Source: Halomonas sp. NO4
Lineage (GTDB): Bacteria > Pseudomonadota > Gammaproteobacteria > Pseudomonadales > Halomonadaceae
Length of the DNA: 50,977 bases
NCBI RefSeq assembly: GCF_010994375.1
Contig: NZ_WHMA01000024.1
Coordinates: 1-50,977, forward strand
Direction: 5' to 3'
This document shows positions 1 through 6,408 of this stretch, piece by piece. How positions within the stretch are numbered: position 1 is the first letter of the stretch; every line of letters starts with the position of its first letter. Below the pieces are notes generated by a model, which made no database searches, had not been told where the DNA came from, and worked only from the letters and a program-made list of their open reading frames with translations. Both the position numbers and the translations under genes were made by a program.

Positions 1-46
1 AGAACACCACCGATGCCGTATCGGCTCCTGAAGCTGGCTGAGCCTT

Positions 47-809
47 ATGCGTAATCAGGACACCTTTTGAGCGAACACGAGCCGTCATTCAGGCACGCGC
101 GTTCCTGATCGAGATCGCACAGGATCTTTCGCTCCCCGAGGCTATCCGCCAGGAAGCCTGGCGCCTGCTGCGACACTACCCTTCCCGAGAGGAGATGCTG
201 TTGGCCGGGAAACTGGAGGAGCGTGCCGGCGAAGGAACGCTCCTCTCGCCGCTCTTCAGCTCGACCACGGATGTGAAGAAGCCGCAAGGCGAGTGGCCGG
301 CATGGTTTGCCAGCGAAGGCGTGAGCGATGATGCCTTCGTCCACCGTGATCAGATTCTGGAGCGTCTGAAGGGGTCGGTGCGTGAATACGACCGACCGTT
401 CGAGCCGGTGGGCGCCGAGGACTGGGAAGCCCATGACAATGCCGCCATGAGTGCCGCGATCATGCGCACCATGCCGAACATCGCTGCCGAGTGGGGCCTG
501 TCGCACGTCGATATGGCGGCTCTGCTCGGCGTGGAGATGGCGACGTATCGAACCTGGTTGGGCGACCCATCCCGAGCGGCACTGAATCCTGAGCAGGCCG
601 AGCGAGCCTCTCTGCTGCTGGGGATCTACAAGGCGCTGGCACTCTTGTTCCCCCCGCCGGAACGGCAACGGCGCTGGCTTCACCAGCCAAACCAAAACGC
701 ACTGTTCCAGGAAGTCGCGCCGATCGAGCGTATACGCCATGGCGGACTGGAAGGCATGTGGGCCGTGCGTCGGCATCTCGATGCTGTATGCCAAGGAGGG
801 GAGTCGTGA
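47..809 (+). pseudogene. BPSL0761-like N-terminus fused to Xre/MbcA/ParS-type antitoxin, interrupted by a frameshift
   Basis: Translation from ATG 47 runs seven codons (MRNQDTF) into a TGA at 68-70. Dropping one T from the run at 65-68 continues as FERTRAVIQARAFL and LLRHYPS, the conserved pattern of the small BPSL0761 family (function unknown). The restored frame has no ATG, GTG or TTG before 195, so an ATG-195 start would remove this conserved part. Repaired length is about 253 residues. Residues 1-75 are BPSL0761-like, about 76-133 a linker, and about 134-253 an antitoxin: helix-turn-helix-like segment (HVDMAALLGVEMATYRTW) followed by the toxin-binding end (IERIRHGGLEGMWAVRRHLD). The stop overlaps GTG 806, where a RES-type toxin would normally begin. 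The frameshift could be genuine decay or a homopolymer sequencing error; translation could also start internally at 195 and give only the antitoxin part. Confidence 0.6.
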
Positions 810-853
810 TTGAGCCACCATCGCCACCCGACCGCACGGCAGTCACAGAGTGA
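806..853 (+). pseudogene. possible 15-codon stub of a lost toxin gene
   Basis: GTG 806 overlaps the antitoxin stop (GTGA) and sits behind an AAGGAGGGG ribosome site at 793-800. It opens MIEPPSPPDRTAVTE and then hits TGA at 851-853. Proline-rich openings directly behind a DUF2384-type antitoxin are usual for RES-domain NAD-degrading toxins, so I read this as the surviving start of such a gene whose body was deleted. The next gene, on the other strand, begins its stop codon at 843, so nothing of the toxin domain can remain. A chance short ORF is the alternative. Confidence 0.35.
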
Positions 854-1247
854 CCCTGCCTTCATCAGCGATGACCGCAGGACGCTCCATGTTCACGCGC
901 AGCCACGTCTCGCGTAGCGTGCCAAGGTCGCCGCAGGCGATGACTTCCAGTGCTGACCGGCCATCGAAGCCTTCGTTGTCATTGGCCATGCTCATGAAGC
1001 CATACAGGTTATCGGGGTTGTCGAAGAGAACCCGAAGCGCGGCATGGATGTTAAGCACGTAGCTGATGCGGGTGAGCTGATCATCGTCCAGACTGACGCG
1101 CCATTCCGGATCACGGCGCTGCGCTTGACTGTAAGTGGCAGGAGTGACGTTCAGAATCGCCGTACCCTGATCAGTGGTGGCGCCCCACTTCCCCAGGATC
1201 GTGACAGCGGTCTTTAGCCCCGTGGTGTCCCTGTCTTGGTTCGGCAT
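843..1247 (-). CDS. Xre/MbcA/ParS-type antitoxin (orphan)
   Basis: 134 residues. It shows the two-part layout of MbcA/ParS antitoxins. The N-terminal helical DNA-binding-like part includes GTAILNVTPATYSQ and ISYVLNIHAALRVLF. The C-terminal toxin-binding part includes DGRSALEVIACGDLGTL and RETWLRV. ATG 1247 has a GAGGG site about eight bases upstream on the minus strand. In this family such proteins usually neutralise a RES toxin encoded immediately downstream, but downstream here is the convergent antitoxin gene 34 bp away, so it has no partner in cis. It may be a remnant, an anti-addiction antitoxin, or a repressor. Family assignment is by pattern recognition, not by search. Confidence 0.7.
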   Translation of the reverse strand: MPNQDRDTTGLKTAVTILGKWGATTDQGTAILNVTPATYSQAQRRDPEWRVSLDDDQLTRISYVLNIHAALRVLFDNPDNLYGFMSMANDNEGFDGRSALEVIACGDLGTLRETWLRVNMERPAVIADEGRVTL

Positions 1248-1297
1248 AGTAGCATCCCTCTATCTGTCCACACGCTGCGCAAGCGCTGGAGGCTGCG

Positions 1298-1525
1298 ATG
1301 ATGGGCCGACGCGACGCGCCACTGGAGCCCACGAAGGAGGATAGCGCAATCGCCGTTTGGCGGGCAGCGATCGAACTGTTCGAAGGTGATCGCAGCGCCG
1401 CCGACCGCTGGCTGCACAAAGAAGCGAAGGGCCTGGGGCTGCAGCGTCCCATCGATGTCATGGAAGACGATCCCCAACCAGTGCTGGATCTGTTTGGACG
1501 GCTGGATCGAGGAGTTGGCACATGA
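1298..1525 (+). CDS. short DUF2384 toxin-binding-domain protein
   Basis: 75 residues (73-75, since ATG 1298 and ATG 1301 both lie behind GGAGG at 1288-1292). Residues 20-72 follow the MbcA/ParS C-terminal pattern: AIELFEGDRSAADRWLHKEA, then LGLQRPIDVMEDD, then VLDLFGRLDRGV. It lacks the N-terminal helix-turn-helix part seen in the neighbouring full-length members, so it could bind a toxin but is unlikely to bind DNA alone. Its stop overlaps the start of the next gene (ATGA at 1522-1525), implying translational coupling. In intact systems a RES toxin would follow here; instead a MazE-tail-like protein follows. Confidence 0.65.
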   Translation: MMGRRDAPLEPTKEDSAIAVWRAAIELFEGDRSAADRWLHKEAKGLGLQRPIDVMEDDPQPVLDLFGRLDRGVGT

Positions 1526-1722
1526 TTCCGCCGAGAGACAGCAATGACGCCTTTACCAGTCGCGCGACGCTGAGCGCTTCCCTGGAACACGAGGACCTGG
1601 CCAAGGCGGCAAACCATTCCGAGCTCGAGCAGCTGTTGGCCGAGTGCGATCCGGAGGCGCCCGAGATGGAAGCGGTGCGAGCCTGGCAGGCGACACCGGC
1701 CGTGGGGCGAGAGGTGGTGTAA
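1522..1722 (+). CDS. small protein with MazE-like toxin-binding tail, no AbrB domain
   Basis: 66 residues. The C-terminal half (ELEQLLAECDPEAPEMEAV, then WQATPAVGREVV) resembles the acidic tail by which AbrB/MazE-type antitoxins wrap around MazF-type toxins (pattern xLLAxCDPxAP...W...PxVGRE). The first 30 residues do not look like an AbrB fold. The gene is coupled by ATGA overlap to the DUF2384 gene upstream, and no MazF/PemK-like gene follows. It may be a truncated or recombined antitoxin or an adaptor. The call rests on the tail pattern only. Confidence 0.5.
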   Translation: MIPPRDSNDAFTSRATLSASLEHEDLAKAANHSELEQLLAECDPEAPEMEAVRAWQATPAVGREVV

Positions 1723-1734
1723 ACGACAGGCCCC

Positions 1735-2247
1735 ATGACTACCGCGACCGCTTTCAGCAACCTGCCCCTGATCACCTTCCTCGATGTCGAGGCATCAGGG
1801 CTCGAGCAACCGGATAGCTACCCCATCGAGATCGGCTGGGCCGACACACTGGGCAACAGCGATGCCTTCCTGATCCGTCCCATCGACACCTGGTCCCACT
1901 GGGATGGCAATGCCGAAGCCTTGCATGGCATCCCGCGTTTACGGCTGTTCGAGGAAGGGATCACCGTGGTCGATGCCGCCTGTCGGCTGAATGACATGCT
2001 GGGCATCGAGAGAGTCTTCTGCGACGCCTTGACGTTCGACGGCATCTGGCTTGACCGGCTCTTCAAGGCCGCAGGAATGGAGGCATCGTTCCAGCTGGCT
2101 GATGTCTTCCAACTGTACGGTGCGCTGGGTGCCAAGCGGGCAGCACGGATGATGAAAATCCTGAGGGACACACCGGCTCCACACCGGGCACGGGAAGACG
2201 CCGAGCGGTACGCGGCGGCATACTGTGCGTCGATCATCGACCCGTAG
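1735..2247 (+). CDS. DEDDh-type 3'-5' exonuclease (DnaQ-like fold)
   Basis: 170 residues. The Exo I motif is FLDVEASGLE (residues 15-24) with the D-x-E pair; a further acidic motif lies in the middle (FCDALTFDGIWLDRLF); Exo III is HRAREDAERYA near residue 148, with the H-x4-D spacing of DEDDh enzymes. All metal-binding residues therefore appear present. Such small stand-alone exonucleases trim DNA or RNA 3' ends; the substrate cannot be told from sequence. It starts 12 bp after the MazE-tail-like gene and its end overlaps the upstream limit of the next ORF, so it belongs to the accessory island. Only a weak ribosome site (GACAGG) precedes ATG 1735. Confidence 0.75.
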   Translation: MTTATAFSNLPLITFLDVEASGLEQPDSYPIEIGWADTLGNSDAFLIRPIDTWSHWDGNAEALHGIPRLRLFEEGITVVDAACRLNDMLGIERVFCDALTFDGIWLDRLFKAAGMEASFQLADVFQLYGALGAKRAARMMKILRDTPAPHRAREDAERYAAAYCASIIDP

Positions 2248-2266
2248 CCGTCAAGGATGCCGACCC

Positions 2267-3343
2267 GTGCGAGCAGCACCTCTCCAAGCCACTCTCCTTG
2301 CCGCTCTCACCGCCCTACCGCTCTCTGTCAGTGCTGATGCACTGATCGCGAGCTGGAACATCAAACACTTGGGCTGGAACAACGACAAGGCCTTTGATGC
2401 CGTCACGCATGTGGCCAACCACTTCGACCTGCTGGCCATCCAGGAGCTGATGGATCCCACGGCCCTGCAACGGCTTGAGCGCGAGCTGGAAGCCCTATCC
2501 GGAGAAGCGTGGTCAGCCATGGCCAGTGATGACCTGGGCCGCAGCAGCTACCGCGAGCACTACGGCTTTCTGTGGCGCGAGAGAGAGGTGGAGTACACCG
2601 GCGGCGCCGTCGTTTTTCTCGACCAACGCGACGTCTTCGCCCGCGAGCCCTATTCCGCTGTGTTCCAGGACCGAGATGTCGGCACCGAGTTCGCCGCTGC
2701 CACAGTGCACGTGGTGTACGGTGACAGCATCAGCGACCGTCTGCCGGAGATCGACGCACTGGCAGACTACTGGCAGTGGCTGGCTGAGGCCTATCCGGAC
2801 ACGCCACGTCTGCTGATGGGAGACTACAACCTACCGCCACAGCATGACGGCTGGTCGCCGCTGCGCGACCTCGGCGCAGCACCGTCGATCACGCAGGGCG
2901 CGACGACCCTCAGCAGCACCAACGGCCAATACGCCAACCTCTACGACAACCTCTGGAGCGAGGCGGGCCGGCTGCCCATCACCGGGCAAGGCATTCTGCG
3001 CTTCCCGGAGCTGCTGGGCATGGGTCACGAAGAAGCCCGCGATCTGGTGTCGGACCACGCGCCGGTCTACGTCGCACTCAATGGTGCCGAGCTGGATCGG
3101 CAGGCAGCCAGCTTCACCACTGAAAGCAGCGCCAGCACGGACGATGCCGTATCCCGCCGCTGCATCGATCTCAACAACGCCTCCGCCGAGCAGCTCGACG
3201 CACTGCCGCATATCGGCCCGGCCCGTGCCGACGACATCATCGAAGGCCGCCCATGGCCCAGCGTTGAGTCGCTGACACGCATAAACGGCCTGGGACCGAG
3301 CCGCGCCGGAGATATCCGAGACAGCGGGCTGGTCTGCATGTAG
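2267..3343 (+). CDS. exported endonuclease/exonuclease/phosphatase-fold nuclease with HhH tail
   Basis: 358 residues from GTG 2267, chosen because AAGGA at 2253-2257 is well spaced and this start gives a clean signal peptide ending near SVSA; the longer GTG 2225 start overlaps the previous gene by 23 bp and adds an arginine-rich stretch. The EEP core shows SWNIKHLG, IQELMD, GGAVVFLD, MGDYNLPP and the terminal SDHAPVYV, covering the metal and catalytic residues (N, E, D-x-N, D-H) of DNase I-like enzymes. The last ~60 residues (IDLNNASAEQLDALPHIGP and INGLGPSRAGDI) are a ComEA-like helix-hairpin-helix module that should bind DNA. Predicted role: periplasmic or secreted DNA degradation. Confidence 0.8.
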   Translation: MRAAPLQATLLAALTALPLSVSADALIASWNIKHLGWNNDKAFDAVTHVANHFDLLAIQELMDPTALQRLERELEALSGEAWSAMASDDLGRSSYREHYGFLWREREVEYTGGAVVFLDQRDVFAREPYSAVFQDRDVGTEFAAATVHVVYGDSISDRLPEIDALADYWQWLAEAYPDTPRLLMGDYNLPPQHDGWSPLRDLGAAPSITQGATTLSSTNGQYANLYDNLWSEAGRLPITGQGILRFPELLGMGHEEARDLVSDHAPVYVALNGAELDRQAASFTTESSASTDDAVSRRCIDLNNASAEQLDALPHIGPARADDIIEGRPWPSVESLTRINGLGPSRAGDIRDSGLVCM

Positions 3344-3362
3344 TGAACGCAGCCTCACTGGG

Positions 3363-3377
3363 CCTGGAGCCTCCAGG
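3363..3377. terminator. small inverted repeat between convergent genes
   Basis: CCTGGAG and CTCCAGG flank a single base. It lies in the 56-bp gap between the convergent nuclease and DUF2384 genes, where a terminator is expected. There is no run of T on either side, so it is only a weak candidate. Confidence 0.25.
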
Positions 3378-3399
3378 ATAATTGTCCTCCAAGACTCCA

Positions 3400-3603
3400 T
3401 CACACGGCCCCGCCCCAATCGAGGGCGTGAAGAATGCGTTTGACCTGCTTGGTACCAGTCTCTGTACCACAGAGCATGATCGGCGGCTGACCTCCCAGCG
3501 CCTCATTGGGACGAGCCAGCCAAGTGATTGCCTTATCCCTATCCCCGAAGATCTCTTCAGCGAGGTGGATTACGGACTGGGGAGGAACTGTTGTCTCAGC
3601 CAT
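3400..3603 (-). CDS. short DUF2384 toxin-binding-domain protein
   Basis: 67 residues consisting almost entirely of the MbcA/ParS toxin-binding domain: AEEIFGDRDKAITWLARPNE, then ALGGQPPIMLCGTETGTKQV and ILHALDWGGAV. WL-x-x-PN-x-AL-x-G-x-x-P followed by a helix ending in G is the family hallmark. Like the 1298 gene it lacks the DNA-binding half. It ends 56 bp from the convergent nuclease gene, and no RES-domain gene follows its stop. It is 172 bp downstream of a second member on the same strand. Confidence 0.65.
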   Translation of the reverse strand: MAETTVPPQSVIHLAEEIFGDRDKAITWLARPNEALGGQPPIMLCGTETGTKQVKRILHALDWGGAV

Positions 3604-3711
3604 GGGTTGACCTCATCCGACGACAGGGTTGGCTGAACTCAGTATGACACCACACGACCCTCGGCTACTCGAAGCAGCAGATTTTCCGGCTGTCACCGAG
3701 AGAGGGAGAAA

Positions 3712-3730
3712 CTGTCGCGAGATGCGACAG
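3712..3730. repeat. 7-bp stem hairpin upstream of the 3603 DUF2384 gene
   Basis: CTGTCGC and GCGACAG separated by five bases, in the 172-bp gap between the two minus-strand DUF2384 genes, about 110 bp upstream of the ATG at 3603. Without a T-run it is not an obvious terminator; an operator for an antitoxin-type autorepressor or an mRNA hairpin are both possible. Confidence 0.35.
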
Positions 3731-3775
3731 GATACGGCGCTACTCAGGAGAAATTGTCACAACCGTGATAATCGG

Positions 3776-3967
3776 TCAGCCAGTCCAGCCAGCCTCCAGC
3801 GACTGGAGGTAGCGGAGAAGGTCGGGCTTGCGGCCCGCCTCGACCAGTTGCTGTGGCGTCTGATGATCGAAGACCGGCAGCGGCTGGCGATACCATGCCA
3901 AGGCCTTCGTTCTATCACCGCTGATCTGCTCGGCAGCGCGCAGCACCTCGAAGTCGATGACACCCAT
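3776..3967 (-). CDS. short DUF2384-like toxin-binding-domain protein
   Basis: 63 residues from ATG 3967, which has GGAGG six bases upstream on the minus strand; a longer 90-residue reading from 4048 has no support. The sequence (RAAEQISGDRTKALAWYRQP, then FDHQTPQQLVEAGRKPDLLR and YLQSLEAGW) follows the DUF2384 domain but is more diverged: the WL-x-x-PN core is WYRQPLP and the G before the second P is lost. It is the third short form in the island. Its start lies about 55 bp beyond the stop of the frameshifted gene upstream on the same strand. Confidence 0.5.
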   Translation of the reverse strand: MGVIDFEVLRAAEQISGDRTKALAWYRQPLPVFDHQTPQQLVEAGRKPDLLRYLQSLEAGWTG

Positions 3968-4022
3968 GATCACCCTCCATTGCGCAGCCAGCGTGAAAGA
4001 TGAACGCAGGACGTGGCTTCTG

Positions 4023-4242
4023 TCATGTATACCCTCCCTTGTCGGCATGTGACAGCAACATCAGCACATCATCGGCATGCCCATCCTCAACCAGCTGCAG
4101 AGCGACTGCCTGGCGCGGCAATCAGGTAGCTGCGGTACCACACCCAGGCGGCGTCTTCGGAGCCGGCCCAGGGCGCTGTTTTCTCCGCGATCCGTCGGGC
4201 TTGCTGCTCGAGGGAGAGATGTGTCAGTGGGTGAACAGCCAT
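4023..4242 (-). pseudogene. small protein gene split by a +1 frameshift, family unknown
   Basis: Reading minus-strand from ATG 4242 gives about 43 coherent residues (opening MAVHPLTHLSLEQQARRIAE, then AWVWYRSYLIA) before the frame degenerates. Shifting by one base at the GCCGCGCC stretch gives a continuation (RQAVALQLVEDGHADDVLML, then LSHADKGGYT) ending in TGA at 4023-4025. The span of 220 bases is 73 codons plus one, as expected for one inserted base. The helical, acidic product of about 72 residues is not one I recognise. It heads a minus-strand series with the two DUF2384 genes, so it may have belonged to the same toxin-antitoxin-like set. Confidence 0.4.
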
Positions 4243-4612
4243 ACTCGCAGCAGCCGTCAGGCATTGCTTGCCTTCATCCTAGCCTATCGACCAGACGCTG
4301 CTGCCAGGCCAACAGGCAACTACAGCTGCAGTAGGATCTTTCCGTTGGCATCCGGCAGTGAAGCCATTTGCCCCAAGGAGCCTTCTTGAGGCCTTCACCT
4401 ACGTGCTGGCGAAGTCGGATGTTGCCGAGGCTTCAGAATACATGAATTTCATTGATTCACTGTCCGCACGGTTTTCAATAATTTTCATATGGAGGTGCCG
4501 CAAAACGGCTCGATGTCTTCCCCGCCTCTATTCCCAGTCGCTGCACTATATCCAGTAGCGCTGCCTGATATGTTGGACATGCCCTCGATATAATGAATAC
4601 GTAGTCACACCT

Positions 4613-4626
4613 TATACTAAAGTATA
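4613..4626. promoter_or_regulatory. inverted repeat in the TRAP promoter region
   Basis: TATACT-AA-AGTATA: perfect 6-bp arms around a 2-bp spacer, 72 bp upstream of the 4685 palindrome. It could be a second regulator site or simply an AT-rich coincidence. Confidence 0.3.
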
Positions 4627-4669
4627 TTTACCAATTAATTAGGTAGTTATACGGCTCTCCTTCGAGGGA

Positions 4670-4698
4670 TTGCCGGATCTTGCTTGCATACGTATGCA
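4670..4698 (+). promoter_or_regulatory. candidate LacI-family operator overlapping a possible -10 element
   Basis: TGCATACGTATGCA at 4685-4698 is a perfect 14-bp palindrome with a central CG, the form typical of LacI/GalR operators. A possible -35 (TTGCCG, 4670-4675) and -10 (TATGCA, 4693-4698) are 17 bp apart, so the palindrome would cover the -10. It lies about 130 bp before dctP, and the operon it precedes contains a LacI-family regulator at 11006. The promoter hexamers are weak matches; the palindrome itself is exact. Confidence 0.5.
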
Positions 4699-4830
4699 TC
4701 ATCGCCTAGAACATCCACTGGGCTTGGCCTCTGGTAAGGGCACCGACTGCAGAGCCCACATCGACGTAGATGACAGACCACAACGACAACGCGCCCAGCG
4801 CTAACGCTGGATCACCATCAGGAGTATTGC

Positions 4831-5829
4831 ATGAATCGTTTACAGACCAGGATCTTTCCCCTCATTTCCTTGGCCGGTGCCGTCGCCTTGGCCGCATCAA
4901 CGACCGCCTTTGCCCAGGCAGAGCGCGTCATCAATGTGAGCCTTCCGCTCGGACCAGAATCACAGCAGGGTATCGGAATCCTCAAGTTCGGCGAAGAGCT
5001 GGAGCGCCTTTCCGATGGACGACTGACCATTGAACCTCATTATGACAATGCACTCGGCGCCGAACGTGAAGTGGTAGAGGGCATGGGTTTCGGCATGATC
5101 GATGCCGGCATTACATCGACTGGCCCAATGGGAGGCTTCGTCGACGAATTCATGCTCTTCGATCTCCCCTATGTGTTCGAAAATCACGAGCACGCCTACG
5201 CCTTCATGGATAGCGAGCATGGCGAGTATCTTGCCCAGCTGGCCGAGGAAGGCATGAACGTCAAGTTCTTGTCGTGGATGGAGAATGGCTTCCGGCATAA
5301 CACCAACTCGGTACGACCGATCGAGCATCCCAGTGATCTGGAAGGTATCAACCATCGCACCCAAGAGAGCCGTGTCCAGGTCGACACCTGGGAAGCCCTG
5401 GGAGCAAACGCCACACCCATGGCATGGACTGAGGTCTATACCGCGCTCCAGCAAGGCGTGATGGACAGCCAGGAAAATCCGCTGGCCACTATCTATGACG
5501 TGAACTTCTACGAGGTTCAGGACTACCTGAACATGACCCAACACGTCTACTCGCCGGCGCCTCTGATGATGGGCCTGGACCTCTTCAATTCCTTCAGCGA
5601 GGAGGATCAAGAGATCATCATGGAAGCGGCACAGATCGCACTGTCCGTCCAGCGTGAAGCCAGCCAAGAGCTCGAGCAGCGCTACCTCGGAGAACTTGAA
5701 GAGCTGGGAATGACCGTGACCCACCCCGATCTCGCCCCCTTCCGTGAAGCGGTACGTCCGGTCATCGTTGAGTGGGCTCCCACTGTCGGTGAGGACCTGG
5801 TCGACGCTGCCATCAACTTCGAGTACTGA
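4831..5829 (+). CDS. dctP: TRAP transporter solute-binding protein (DctP family)
   Basis: 332 residues. A signal peptide (about 1-29, ending AFAQA) precedes a mature domain of typical DctP size. Landmarks are GPESQQGIGILKFGEELERL, DNALGAEREVVEGMGFGMID, FLSWMENGFRHNTNS and the late MDSQENPLATIYD, where the family carries the substrate-contacting arginine and the QENP-type motif. AGGAG precedes ATG 4831. It captures an organic acid in the periplasm for the DctQM carrier encoded next. The downstream enzymes point to a hydroxy acid with a 3-hydroxyl rather than a plain dicarboxylate. Confidence 0.9.
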   Translation: MNRLQTRIFPLISLAGAVALAASTTAFAQAERVINVSLPLGPESQQGIGILKFGEELERLSDGRLTIEPHYDNALGAEREVVEGMGFGMIDAGITSTGPMGGFVDEFMLFDLPYVFENHEHAYAFMDSEHGEYLAQLAEEGMNVKFLSWMENGFRHNTNSVRPIEHPSDLEGINHRTQESRVQVDTWEALGANATPMAWTEVYTALQQGVMDSQENPLATIYDVNFYEVQDYLNMTQHVYSPAPLMMGLDLFNSFSEEDQEIIMEAAQIALSVQREASQELEQRYLGELEELGMTVTHPDLAPFREAVRPVIVEWAPTVGEDLVDAAINFEY

Positions 5830-5838
5830 GCCCCACCC

Positions 5839-5869
5839 CGCCCGCAGGAGATTTCATGTCCTGCGGGCG
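5839..5869 (+). other. intercistronic hairpin between dctP and dctQ
   Basis: An 11-bp perfect stem (CGCCCGCAGGA / TCCTGCGGGCG) with a 9-base loop and no T-run. Such hairpins after binding-protein genes usually stabilise the upstream mRNA, letting the binding protein be made in excess over the membrane subunits. Confidence 0.6.
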
Positions 5870-5893
5870 CCGCGCTAACGCATGAGGCATGCC

Positions 5894-6406
5894 ATGAAGA
5901 CATACCTACTGCTGGCCAACAGGGCCATCGATCAGTTCAACCGTCTGATCGGCTGGGGGCTGGCCGCACTTTTGCTGGTGATGACAGTGCTCATCTTCTG
6001 GCAGGTCTTCGCCCGCTTCGTGGTGGGCAGTCCCCTGTTCTTCTCCGACGAGATCGCCCGTTTCGCCATGCTCTGGCTGACCTTCCTCGGGGCCGGTTAT
6101 GCCTATCGCAAGGGGGCGCTGATCTCCGTGGACATCGTGCTGGAATATGCCGGCAAGACGCTGGGTTGCCTGCTGCGGATCTCCATCATCCTCTGCTCCG
6201 CCGTCTTCGCCTTCATCATGGTCAAGTACGGCTACGACCTGATGGATCGTGTCTCCAGCCAGACCGCCCCCAGCACCCGCATCTCCATGATGTGGCCTTA
6301 CATGGCGATTCCCGCTGGCGGCGTGGTCATCATGGTCAACAGTCTTGGCCTGTTGCTCGATGAAGCGCTCGGCATTCCGCATGCACCCAAGCAGGAGGCG
6401 AACTGA
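5894..6406 (+). CDS. dctQ: TRAP transporter small membrane subunit (DctQ family)
   Basis: 170 residues from ATG 5894, which has GAGG at 5884-5887 with proper spacing; an in-frame ATG at 5882 lacks one. Four hydrophobic segments are visible (about 18-40, 52-70, 87-108, 129-150). DEIARFAMLWLTFLGAGYAY matches the conserved second-helix region of DctQ proteins. It pairs with the large subunit in the cytoplasmic membrane. The dctM start lies 3 bp after its stop. Confidence 0.88.
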   Translation: MKTYLLLANRAIDQFNRLIGWGLAALLLVMTVLIFWQVFARFVVGSPLFFSDEIARFAMLWLTFLGAGYAYRKGALISVDIVLEYAGKTLGCLLRISIILCSAVFAFIMVKYGYDLMDRVSSQTAPSTRISMMWPYMAIPAGGVVIMVNSLGLLLDEALGIPHAPKQEAN

Positions 6407-6408
6407 CC

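Larger units (their letters stand above)
4243..4830. other. AT-rich intergenic region ahead of the TRAP operon
   Basis: Nearly 590 bp without a convincing gene. A 66-residue ORF at 4358-4558 has no recognisable domain or ribosome site. The stretch 4560-4700 is clearly richer in A+T than the surrounding genes and carries two palindromes, a perfect TATAAT hexamer at 4589-4594, and a possible promoter at 4670-4698. It marks the boundary between the accessory island and the catabolic operon. Confidence 0.6.

Noticed and set aside
45..827. 260-codon minus-strand frame over the first antitoxin
   Set aside because: Covers the same bases as the BPSL0761/antitoxin fusion and shows no domain.
3970..4026. 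18-codon ORF linking the frameshifted gene to the 3967 DUF2384 gene by overlaps
   Set aside because: The overlaps are neat, but the peptide is short, unrecognised and includes the ribosome site of the next gene.
4358..4558. 66-codon ORF in the AT-rich intergenic region
   Set aside because: No ribosome site, odd composition and no domain.
4565..4594. TATAAT at 4589-4594 as the TRAP promoter
   Set aside because: No acceptable -35 hexamer at 16-18 bp spacing and about 240 bp from dctP; kept only as a remark.
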